A stretch of DNA of 60,000 nt. Origin: Chrysomallon squamiferum (taxonomy: Eukaryota; Mollusca; Gastropoda; Neomphalida; Peltospiridae). Below the pieces are notes generated by a model, which saw only the letters and a list, made by a program, of their open reading frames with translations, made no database searches and was not told where the DNA came from. Of this stretch, positions 52,701 through 60,000 are shown one piece after another. A program made the translations under genes and the position numbers. Each line of letters opens with the position of its first letter. Positions within the stretch are counted from its first letter, which is position 1. Location: contig CM022672.1 in assembly GCA_012295275.1 (NCBI GenBank), positions 20,092,894 to 20,152,893 of the forward strand, read 5' to 3'.

Positions 52701-55700
52701 TGTTTGGTAACCTAGGACAAGAAACTATCCATGCACCTCTGTATTTGTGTTGGGCCCTGATTCGTCAACTCTATTTGGAGGATGAAGAATCACAGATTCT
52801 AACAAAGAAACTTGGAAACCTTTCTCTGCATCTTGGAGTGTTCACTGTTCTTCTCGATATCGTCAACACAGACCCTTTCAGTGGAAACACAGTAATTTAT
52901 TTTAATTACATTCACAGATGCTTGGAAGTTTACAATAATTTCAGTACAAATATAATGAAAATTATCGGTTTAGAAAATGTATAATTCTGCAGACTGACAT
53001 CAAATTGTGTTGAAAGTGAAACAGATAGATTTATTCTACTGTGTTTACTTGATTTATATTTAAATTATAGCTTGTTATGGTTTCTTTGGCTTATGAATTA
53101 TGTAAACATTTAAAAATGTGTAATCTCTAACATAATTGTTAATTTTTTTATCTTCCTGAGATTAAAAAATAAATGTGCTCCATAATCAGCAAAATGGTTA
53201 GTTGCCTCTGAGCAGTTACGATCAAAGTAAATTATATTTATCATCCAGTCATTGCATGTTAAAATGCATAAATGCTTGTCCTTTTATATTTAATTCATAT
53301 GACTTTCAGAGTTTAATATTATCCCAGCACAGCAAATACCATTTTTCCAGTTTTCTTAATTTTCTATTTTTATTTTATTATATTTCAGATTGTTTCCTCA
53401 ATTTGTCAGTTTGTTCTGTATGTGTTGTTGTATGTGGTTATGTCTCTCTATCAAGAAGAAAGTCTGGGTGATGTGCAGGTTAGTTAATTTATTTTTATAT
53501 TTTTATTCTGTTCTTAATGTCTTTTTAATTTTTAATTTCTTTTTTACTTATTTTATTTTGATATTAATTTCAGCTTTTTTGATTTTGTATTCTGTTTGAT
53601 TTTATTTGAATTTTGTTATTTAATGTCATTTTATGATCTTATTTTCTAATATCGGATATTTTTATTATTATTATTTTGAATTTTCTTTTGCCATGCTTTA
53701 TTTTGAATTTTCTTTCTTTCTTTCTTTCTTTCTTTATTTCTTTATTTATTTATTGTGTTCAAATACAGAAGAAAGCAACAACAATGAAAAATAACACCAA
53801 TAAAATAGTAGAAAGCATTTATAATATGAATTTTTATTGTTTATTTTATTTTTAAATTCAGTCATTGTCTGGTTTGACTATCAAATTGCTGAAGCAGGAT
53901 GGAAATGCAGAAGATTTGTGGCAAAGAGTAAGAATTTTCAGAATTTTGTTTTTACACAGTTTTTCCTTGAGAATCTTTAACCAAGTCTTTTTCACATAAT
54001 ATATTTTCTAGTGAACATTTTTAGAGTGTGCTGAATTTAATCTATTTCAGTCAGTGCCTTTCATATTTGACTTTTTAAAAAAATTAAAATGATATCTGTC
54101 CTCCAAAATGCTTATTGCACTATTTTTGCCAAATAATATCTAACATCTAACAGGATATTTTAGCAAGTAAATATTTGACCAGTAAAAAGTAAGCAACCAA
54201 CCTAGGTGATTTTAGTTGGTAAACATTCATTAGCAGTTTTGAAATGTCTACAGAAAATTGCAATTGATAATTTGGTAATATGTTTAGTTAACTGAGATAG
54301 TGTATGTACTAAACTTCCTATACCAATAAAGGATAATTATATATAACTTGAAGTTAATGTACGAAAGAAAAATGTTTATGAAATAAAACTTTTCTCAAAT
54401 TTAATTTTGTTTTTCATTAATAATTTATATATTGTAATATATAGATCTTTAAAAAAGACAAAAAAACAAGAAACAAAATAATTAAACAATATACATATAA
54501 AAACACCAGTAAGAAATGAAAAAAAACAACCAAACAATGTTTATCTGAAACAAAGAATTATAGAAAATATTTCCAATTACAGGGTTTGCATGAAGGAATT
54601 GGTAACCTGTATTCTTCAGCAATGATCTGGTTTCCATTGGAATTTGCAAAGTTTATTGGTTTCAACATCTCCTTGGCTTCAGCAAGTACTAAAAGTGCTA
54701 AAAAGGTGAGATAATTTAAAAACAAAATTTTTTCTAAGATATTATTTCCATAATTAATTTTTTCACAACATACGATAACTTTTTGTGTTAGTTGATTCTT
54801 GCATAGAAAATGAGTATTTGAATATTTTATATAAATAACTATTTTTTTATTTTAAAAGACATAATTATATTTGAATATTTTTTTAAATGCTTTACATTGG
54901 AAATGACATTATTTAAAAGTTTAACATAAGAAATGACCGTTACACATGAACAAATGGTTATATGTGAAAGATTTGCTTTGTGTAGGTGAAGGCAACTCTT
55001 TCAGAGCTGAGTGTGTACACAGAACAACTAGATAACAACAGTTCGCGTGATTTACAACCATCTGGTAACATGATGTTCCATCTCACACGCCCAAAACAGC
55101 CATACACAAAAGGTTTGTCTCTTTATATTTCTGCTTTAAAAAAATATTCTGCTATTGTTTTTATCTTTTATTTTCATTCATACTATATAAAACATACTTA
55201 ATTACAGGAGCAGGTGATCTTTGTCATCCTCTTGCACAAAACAGGTGCAACTGATATTGCTGTTTTGCTTATTTAAAATTGCTATGATGCTGTATCATTT
55301 AGTCAATGCTCATCAACATGATTTCAGAAGAATGTTGAATATATGTTTTGGTCAATTAAAATCAACCTTGTTTTTTTTAATCTTAAAATATTTAACTGCA
55401 AATTAGATAACGAAATAACAAATGAAGTCAAAGATGAAAAATGGTACCATTTTATTTTGATACAGTAAACACTTAAAAAATTTCAGTGGTGTTTATTTTA
55501 ATTTATTTATTTTTTTGAGCTTTCTGTCTTTTTGAATATTTGTAAAATTTAGTTTTAATTATTTAAAAATTATTTATTTGTAATGGTTTTTTGCCTTTTA
55601 AAGATGTTTTAATTTTTAAAAAAAAGATTTATAACTTACTTCAGGTGAGCTGGTTATACCTGCTGGAGTCTGTGGACAGGTGGTAACAATGACAGGTGTG

Positions 55701-58279
55701 TTTGTGTGAAATAAATATTTAACTTTTATTTATCTTTATCTAGAATTACTTTATATTTCAACTTCTGATAAATTATTTATCACATATATATAAATAACGT
55801 ATTTATTAAAAAGCAATTGCGTGAAACTTTTGTGTAAAATAATTACATATGTAATAAGAGTAATAATGTGTTAAATTATAATTTTTAAAATCATTTTTTT
55901 TTAATTTAAATTTTTATCATGTAAACAAATGTTAGAAAGCTAATTCAAGTTAATGAAAATAATCATACATCCCATTTAAAAAACACTAAAAATTATAATA
56001 TAAAATCAAAACTTTGTTTTCTGTATTTATATATTTATTTGAAATGCCTAAGTTATATTTAAAAAAAAAAAGTAATTCTTTTCTTTTACATTATTAAATG
56101 ATAACTGAACATTATTTTCATATTTGTATTTATTTATATAGGTTATAGATTATTACTTTAAAATAATTTTTCAGTAATATATATTATCTACTTAAATATT
56201 TGTATAAATATAAATTCTAATATTTGTATTATATGGTAGGAATCTATTACTGTAAAATCCAAAAATTTCTATATTGTCATATTTGCAGTCCGGCATGGGG
56301 ATAAGATTGTTCAAGGTAGTCCAGTTATACAGTGGGAGACAACATACAATGGCTGGCTGCTCTTATTGTGTGAGATACAGGAATTATTACACCAGGTCTC
56401 ACAAGGCTCGGGTTAGTAACATCACAAAATACACTGTCACAAGCAAAATAAACTATATCAAACTACAGGCTGGGCCTCACTTACACTGGAAGGGATGGAG
56501 ATTTGAATTGTACGGTCATTTAGTTTGCATGGCCAAACCTTAGCCAGAAGTGGCACCATCAACACCCAAATTGTTTATCCTGTGACAGAAATATAGATAT
56601 TATCTTTTTTACTGGTATTTTACTGTAAAATATGCCTCTAAATGTAACCAGCAAGTAGCACAAATGGAGGTAATGCAGTGACATCACTGTTACTTTAAAA
56701 AGTGTCAATATTGAAAAATCTAGGACCAGCACTTTGTCATAAAGAATTCCAGTAATCCTGAACTGCGCTAATGTCTGTATAAATTGCAACCATATCAGTA
56801 ACACAGTACAGTATATTTGTTATTTTTTACCCTAAGCTTCACTGGTTTGAAAAATCTGCTACATCAGTAACTGTCTGGTCCAAAATTTGACAGATTAATG
56901 AGGTCCAGCCTGTGCGATTGTTATATTGGTAGGAAGAACAGTGAAATATATTGAAAACTGATGACATATTCTGTAAATTCTTTCATTTTCTTAAATTATT
57001 TTTCAGATAATTTCTTCAGTTCCTCTGTTAGTAATTAATAAATAAACCAGACTTTGAACTGACATATTTTTATACATGATGCAAGTTGTACGTCAGATTT
57101 GTATTTGACAAATCACATAATAATGAGGTCTGTATAAAAAGTTATTGTTTACAAATGTTTCAGGTATGGTGTCACCTGTTCAGCTGTCTAATGTTACCAT
57201 GGTGATGCAGCTAGTCAAGGAAGTGATGGCATCTGACCCTGAATCAGTGCCAGAATTTGTAGATATCACTAACCTGTGTTACCAAGTTACTGAAAGGTGA
57301 GAACATGATTAGCATTTTTAAATATGTTACTGGTCTCGCCACAAATGGTTAACAAAAATAAAAAATAGAAAAAGAGCCTCACTTCACACTGATAAAATCT
57401 TGTGGCAAGAGTTTGATTATCAGCATACCCAGCCATATATTATTAATAGTACTGTCAGTGACTATAAAAGTTTGTAGAAGGTTTTTATTATTAATAATGG
57501 GAAACAATAATTTATTTTTAATAATCCAGTTGTTGGTAATAGCACACAATTAAACCATTATTATTATTAATAACTCAATATAAGACCATTTATTAATGCT
57601 AAACCCAGTGTAAGGCCATTTATTATTAACACAGAATGGGTCAGTTGGTGATAATAGCAAGATATATGGCCAATTGTTGTTCACTAATAAAGAAAGAAGT
57701 AGAAAAACATGAAAGAAATGAACATATTCAGTTGGATGTTTAGCAATATCTATATCTAACAAACTAATGAAGAAAAACAATGGATGAATGTAATAAAAAA
57801 GAACAACAAACAAACCCCAGGCTGGTGTGTCTGTTTCAGTGAAAACTGATGAGTATCAATAATAACATTGATTTTTCAGAAGTTGTATTTTTCACTCTTC
57901 TACAAATGTAATATTTCTTATAATAATCAGATACTGAAAAACAAGTAATGAATGTCGGATCAGTTTAATTCTGAAAATGTACATGTAAAATGTCAAATGA
58001 ATATTTTTAGTCAACATTTTTTTTGTATTGCTTTATATTGACTACTTTCATCTTTATTTTACAAAATAAAGAAAGACAACAACAACAACAACAACAAAAA
58101 ATACATAAAGTAATGATATAGTCTATTTTTTTTTTTTATATATATATCAGCCTTTTTTTTTTTAGTGTTAAAATGAATAAATGTTAGTTAACCATTGCAC
58201 ATTTTTTTGGTTACTGGTTAGACAGTACACGGCAGCATATGAGAGGACCATCGCCTTCTCTTTTCATGTAGCTATAAGG
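46764..58279 (+). CDS. NUP188: NUP188, nuclear pore inner-ring nucleoporin (5' part, 21 coding exons)
   Basis: NUP188 is a large alpha-helical scaffold nucleoporin that binds NUP93 in the inner ring of the nuclear pore complex. Twenty-one GT-AG exons join in consistent phase to about 628 codons without a stop and follow the human protein from its first residues. Matching landmarks include MAAG at the start, LW near residue 15, the IEQELN...FNGLKYYK helix, a DYYFTER segment (ADYYYEER in human), PTWESHG, KHGFGWRQ (EQGFGSRQ in human), SAKKV, and the SH3-like insertion with IPAGVCGQV followed by IQWETTYNGWLLLLCEIQELL. Exons: 46764-46783, 47459-47516, 47871-47944, 48350-48434, 48815-48895, 49078-49215, 49903-49959, 50299-50367, 50590-50637, 51028-51114, 51712-51788, 52249-52363, 52688-52891, 53389-53478, 53862-53927, 54583-54705, 54986-55112, 55645-55695, 56289-56411, 57164-57296, 58222-58279. 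The remaining two thirds, about 1,100 residues, must lie beyond the window. Confidence 0.95.
47459..47516 (+). CDS. NUP188: NUP188 coding exon 2
   Basis: Acceptor TATATAG|T, donor AAG|GTGCAC (weak). Encodes SFSNRTLWQFISGTGVLRPK, matching the RELWTILLGR region near the human N-terminus. Confidence 0.85.
47871..47944 (+). CDS. NUP188: NUP188 coding exon 3
   Basis: Acceptor TTTTTCAG|G, donor AAAA|GTGAAT, phase 2 out. Encodes ELIEQELN...GLKYYKKQ, equivalent to the human IEAELN...GLSYYK helix. Read-through without splicing would meet a TGA at once. Confidence 0.92.
48350..48434 (+). CDS. NUP188: NUP188 coding exon 4
   Basis: Acceptor TTTCAG|T, donor CTG|GTCAGT. Encodes NSPQGELLKTDKN...KLSVFL, aligned to the human linker before LGLDEEQ. 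Confidence 0.88.
48815..48895 (+). CDS. NUP188: NUP188 coding exon 5
   Basis: Acceptor ATTTCAG|T, donor CAG|GTTTTT (weak beyond GT). Encodes CLDELQSYDIFCSFLANDFRG, matching the human LDEEQ...YLQEDYRG. Confidence 0.9.
49078..49215 (+). CDS. NUP188: NUP188 coding exon 6
   Basis: Acceptor TTTATAG|C, donor AGG|GTGAGT. Forty-six codons with KIRDYYFTERLYLLRCLRQ and a closing HPYR, both closely conserved with human NUP188. Confidence 0.95.
49903..49959 (+). CDS. NUP188: NUP188 coding exon 7
   Basis: Acceptor TTTTCAG|G, donor AAG|GTTAGT, both phases 0. Encodes DVYAKFLNDLLGDSKLIEK. Confidence 0.88.
50299..50367 (+). CDS. NUP188: NUP188 coding exon 8
   Basis: Acceptor TTTTCAG|C, donor ATG|GTGTGT. 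Encodes LHEQFD...ELVPTWESHGPLM. The PTWExHG motif is shared with human NUP188. Confidence 0.93.
50590..50637 (+). CDS. NUP188: NUP188 coding exon 9
   Basis: Acceptor CTTCAG|A, donor CAG|GTGAGA. Sixteen codons, NEQQAQVWIHQNLKEQ, matching human TERQVSRW...LREQ. Confidence 0.9.
51028..51114 (+). CDS. NUP188: NUP188 coding exon 10
   Basis: Acceptor ATTTCAG|T, donor ACA|GTATGA. Encodes CELLELMMMYYKDF...LMEKFT, matching the human LLEIIFLYY helix. Confidence 0.92.
51712..51788 (+). CDS. NUP188: NUP188 coding exon 11
   Basis: Acceptor TTGCAG|A, donor GG|GTAAGA, phase 2 out. Encodes KHGFGWRQSYKHLL...KRIG. The GFGxRQ core is conserved with human. Confidence 0.93.
52249..52363 (+). CDS. NUP188: NUP188 coding exon 12
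   Basis: Acceptor TTCCAG|A, donor CAG|GTAAGT (ideal). Encodes YVEVLILLDVLDI...DKDSFQ, the human ALILVEGMDIESL region. Confidence 0.92.
52688..52891 (+). CDS. NUP188: NUP188 coding exon 13
   Basis: This is the longest exon (68 codons). Acceptor CATCAG|A, donor ACA|GTAATT. Encodes HAPLYLCWALIRQ...QILTKKLG, the human HAPVLLAWALLRH region. The open frame runs on past the donor, but the protein alignment ends there and the next exon resumes in phase 0. Confidence 0.92.
53389..53478 (+). CDS. NUP188: NUP188 coding exon 14
   Basis: Acceptor ATTTCAG|A, donor CAG|GTTAGT. A hydrophobic helix, IVSSICQFVLYVLLYVVMSL, equivalent to human CMCVYGLLSFVLTSL. It is not a membrane segment in context. Confidence 0.87.
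53706..53755. repeat. (TTTC)n/(TTTA)n microsatellite
   Basis: About six TTTC units then TTTA units in the NUP188 intron after exon 14. Confidence 0.93.
53862..53927 (+). CDS. NUP188: NUP188 coding exon 15
   Basis: Acceptor AATTCAG|T, donor AGA|GTAAGA. Encodes SLSGLTIKLL...AEDLWQR, in the position of human DIIDTACEVL...PELFW. Confidence 0.85.
54583..54705 (+). CDS. NUP188: NUP188 coding exon 16
   Basis: Acceptor ATTACAG|G, donor AAG|GTGAGA. Encodes GLHEGIGNLYSSAMIWFP...STKSAKK, aligned to human GLGIILDSVCGMFP...KSTAKK. Confidence 0.93.
54986..55112 (+). CDS. NUP188: NUP188 coding exon 17
   Basis: Acceptor TGTGTAG|G, donor AAAG|GTTTGT, phase 1 out. Encodes VKATLSELSVYTEQL... and KQPYTKG, the stretch leading into the SH3-like insertion. 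Confidence 0.92.
55645..55695 (+). CDS. NUP188: NUP188 coding exon 18 (SH3-like insertion, first part)
   Basis: Acceptor ACTTCAG|G, donor CAG|GTGTGT, phase 1 on both sides. Encodes GELVIPAGVCGQVVTMT; human has IPQGTVGQV here. Confidence 0.92.
56289..56411 (+). CDS. NUP188: NUP188 coding exon 19 (SH3-like insertion, second part)
   Basis: Acceptor TTTGCAG|T, donor CGG|GTTAGT, phase 1 on both sides. Encodes VRHGDKI...VIQWETTYNGWLLLLCEI, equivalent to human VRWEYSYSSWTLFTCEI. A longer open frame overlapping it in another register is a shadow. Confidence 0.95.
57164..57296 (+). CDS. NUP188: NUP188 coding exon 20
   Basis: Acceptor GTTTCAG|G, donor AAAG|GTGAGA, phase 2 out. Encodes ...VMQLVKEVMASDPE...ITNLCYQVTE, the human LVHKVISTDLS...RIYMLLQ region. 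Confidence 0.9.
57540..57680. repeat. Short degenerate tandem repeat in a NUP188 intron
   Basis: AAGACCATTTATTAATG, AAGGCCATTTATTATTA and ATGGCCAATTGTTG recur at about 40-base spacing. Confidence 0.5.
58222..58279 (+). CDS. NUP188: NUP188 coding exon 21 (probable)
   Basis: Acceptor TGGTTAG|A, donor AGG|GTATGT. The phase fits exon 20 exactly and the exon leaves in phase 0. Encodes RQYTAAYERTIAFSFHVAIR. The length and position fit the human segment after MLLQR, but residue identity is low. It is GC-richer than the flanking intron. Confidence 0.6.
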
Positions 58280-59009
58280 GTATGTTTTAGCAAACTTTTA
58301 CTTAATGTTAATATACATAATGCTGTACATCAAAGATTTCACTGTTTTGCTATGTACAGGTTTACATCTCAGTCTGTAACTTAGCCAAACAAATAATGTT
58401 TTCCTTAAATACCTAATTTTGTACTAGGTAATTTAGTCACAAACTCAGTTTCTGAAGTTAACAGAACTTTCAATTTTTAAAATGATTGTAAAGAATCAAA
58501 ATTTCAAACAGGTTTGGAAAAACATATCTTTAAACAGTAAGCTGAACAGTAATGACCTTCATACAAATTGTAAAACATTCTTAGATTTTATTAACACAAA
58601 CTGCTGAAAAACAATCTTTATAAGAAAATCATCACTGTGAATACTGTGTCAATTTATCTTAAAGTGTATCTCAAACACAATGAATAAATAGTCTAATAAA
58701 ATACTTTAAGCTTAAGATTATTATTATATAATAACAGTGTGATAGTAAAATAATCCTTTCACAAACAATTTGATTATCATATTACTCTTCCACAATTGGA
58801 ATGGTGATATCTTCATAATGGTCATGGTGGACTGACAGCTGGAGTTTTCCTGACATAAACAGAACTGCCAAGAATGTGTCGCTCACATATTTTAAAATTC
58901 TTTCATTTTTATACATTGTTACTGATTATGATTTGGCAGTAAAATTCAAAACTAAATTTGAACATATACAGAATATATTATATTAACAACCAGTGTGTTA
59001 AAGAGTGAT

Positions 59010-59777
59010 TTAATCAGAATTTTTGCTGTTTGGCTTTTGTATGTTTCCCCATTTTTGAAATTGATATATCAGTGGAATATCTTTTAATCCAAATGCAGGT
59101 CGATTAAGCTCATTGCATCTATTTATTCTTGTACTTTCATCAGAGCAGTGAGAGATACGACACCCTTCTTGTAACTTTTCCAAATCCAGATGATGTTCAC
59201 ATATTTCTAACTTTGATAATTGGGCAGGTGAATGACTTACAGTATTGAAGAATAATTGTTTCCAATTTGATTTTGTTGTGAAAACTTTTGGAAAAATGGA
59301 AAAGATTATTGGTACAGATTTTTCCATATGTTCTGTAACAATCAGGATAATGTTTTTTTGTTGCAAAGAAATGGCATGTTCAACAGCAGCTGCTGTCTGT
59401 ATCTGACTCCAGCAGTATTTTGTATGATACCTTTCTGAGAAGTATATAACCACCCATTTTGCTTCAGAGATGAATTCATCCATTTGACTTAGTTCTGTTT
59501 TGGCAGCATTTACACAGCTATCAAATTCACAGCAGTTGAAACCATTTTGTTTGGCTTCATCAATCAGTGTGTTGACCTCTTGCAAGTCTGTTGTGTCACA
59601 GCAGAAAAACAAGTGATGTTTTATTTTTCTTGTCAGTGGTGGTACTTCAGAGAAGGTGATTCCTTCATCAATGAAATATATTGACTTCTCTGGCAATATA
59701 AGTCTTGATATCAAAACCTCAGACCTGTTTTCTTTAACCGTCCGTGGACAGCACAAGCTACTCACAATTTGTCCCAT
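59010..59777 (-). CDS. TIR-domain protein, predicted N-myristoylated/palmitoylated adaptor
   Basis: An uninterrupted 255-residue frame. The first in-frame ATG is at 59777 (ACAATGG, A at -3 and G at +4); codons upstream in the frame have no ATG. The start MGQIVSSLCC has Gly2 and Ser6, the N-myristoylation signature, with Cys9-Cys10 as likely palmitoylation sites. A TIR fold spans about residues 52-180: strand A HHLFFCCDTTD (54-64), helix A to about 80, CCEFD (82-86), EAKWVVIYFSERYHTKYCW (105-123) and strand D NIILIV (142-147). NW...LFF (171-177) may be the box 3 equivalent. The BB loop lacks the usual RDxxPG, and the Glu that enzymatic TIRs carry after WC is not present, so a scaffold role is more likely than NADase. 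The 75-residue tail is unrecognised. It lies antisense in a presumed NUP188 intron. Confidence 0.85.
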   Translation of the reverse strand: MGQIVSSLCCPRTVKENRSEVLISRLILPEKSIYFIDEGITFSEVPPLTRKIKHHLFFCCDTTDLQEVNTLIDEAKQNGFNCCEFDSCVNAAKTELSQMDEFISEAKWVVIYFSERYHTKYCWSQIQTAAAVEHAISLQQKNIILIVTEHMEKSVPIIFSIFPKVFTTKSNWKQLFFNTVSHSPAQLSKLEICEHHLDLEKLQEGCRISHCSDESTRINRCNELNRPAFGLKDIPLIYQFQKWGNIQKPNSKNSD

Positions 59778-59800
59778 TGTCAGTGCTATAACAACAGCAT
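59778..59800 (-). promoter_or_regulatory. Possible splice acceptor just upstream of the TIR start
   Basis: On the minus strand TGCTGTTGTTATAG|CACTGACA ends seven bases before the ATG. It reads as a plausible 3' splice site, which would make the coding region one exon behind a 5'-UTR intron. Weak evidence. Confidence 0.35.
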
Positions 59801-60000
59801 AATATGTCACACAGTATAATAATAGCAAAATAACAGCAACAAATATACACTACTGTGAAATAAATTTGAAATAATACTAACTGCTACCTACTTCTTGTTG
59901 CAAAATGTAATAATGGCAGCAGCTGCACACATAATTTGTAACCATGTTACAACAACAATTATAGTTATTTAGTAACAGTTAAACACAATTTGTAACACCC

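Larger units (their letters stand above)
46784..58221 (+). other. NUP188 introns: what they contain
   Basis: The introns range from about 180 to 930 bases and are AT-rich. No nested gene was found in any of them up to exon 21. The longer ones (49216-49902, 51115-51711, 52892-53388, 53928-54582, 55696-56288, 56412-57163, 57297-58221) hold only T runs, ATT/TTTC microsatellites and a degenerate repeat at about 57540-57680. The intron at 49216-49902 has two similar 60-base patches (TGCACTGAATCT at about 49276 and 49430), which may be a worn duplication. Confidence 0.6.
58280..60000 (+). other. NUP188 intron 21 (start only), host of the TIR gene
   Basis: After the exon 21 donor no further plus-strand NUP188 exon was recognised up to the window end. 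The residues expected next (human AARNPAKVW and onward) are absent, so this is most simply an intron of more than 1.7 kb. The only gene in it is the minus-strand TIR gene. 58280-59009 is AT-rich with no gene; a TTTATT (AATAAA on the minus strand) at 58587-58592 could serve that gene. Confidence 0.5.

Noticed and set aside
56274-56543. 89-codon plus-strand frame over NUP188 exon 19
   Set aside because: A shadow in another register; the NUP188 frame is the conserved one.
59778-59828. 17 extra residues at the N-terminus of the TIR frame
   Set aside because: The upstream codon is TTG, not ATG; the first ATG is at 59777 with a good context and creates the MGxxxS motif.

Overview
This is eukaryotic nuclear DNA, most likely from a mollusc. 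It is very AT-rich, full of microsatellites and A/T runs. Its genes are split by GT-AG introns, with no operons or bacterial signals. The mollusc assignment is an inference: it rests on a decayed copy of an interspersed repeat I know from mollusc genomes (about 12.13-12.36 kb) and fits the invertebrate look of the NUP188 exons. No tRNA, rRNA or CRISPR was recognised.

Three protein genes can be supported. (1) Minus strand, about 42.85 kb leftwards: a type II (signal-anchor) membrane protein that I cannot name. Exon 1 (42708-42846) encodes a short cytoplasmic N-terminus, one transmembrane segment and a charged stalk. A phase-matched exon lies 32.2 kb away at 10388-10461, and the rest probably lies at or beyond the left edge. 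Its promoter (42.85-43.33 kb) is a local GC-richer patch with a perfect NRF-1 palindrome and an inverted CCAAT box. (2) Plus strand, 46764 to the right edge: the 5' part of NUP188, a scaffold nucleoporin of the nuclear pore inner ring. Twenty-one coding exons chain in frame to about 628 residues, roughly a third of the protein, and include the SH3-like insertion. (3) Minus strand, 59010-59777: an uninterrupted 255-residue TIR-domain protein starting MGQIVSSLCC, a classic N-myristoylation plus palmitoylation signature. It appears to sit antisense inside a NUP188 intron and looks like a membrane-anchored innate-immune adaptor.

Layout: 1-10.4 kb is downstream intron or 3' territory of the type II gene, with minisatellites, (CA)n, (GA)40 and two weak exon candidates. 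10.5-42.7 kb is its giant first intron, with a non-autonomous hAT element (18453-18966), the mollusc repeat relic, a perfect 65-bp tandem duplication, degenerate tandem repeats, a 15-bp-stem hairpin and several GC-richer islands that may be conserved regulatory DNA. 42.85-46.76 kb is a divergent intergenic region with IRF/ISRE-like, E2F-like and E-box motifs and a large (AAT)n/(ATT)n inverted tract. 46.76-58.28 kb is NUP188. 58.28-60 kb holds the TIR gene.

The three genes do not form an obvious pathway. The most biologically interesting items are the nested TIR adaptor-like gene and the ISRE-like elements in the nearby intergenic DNA.
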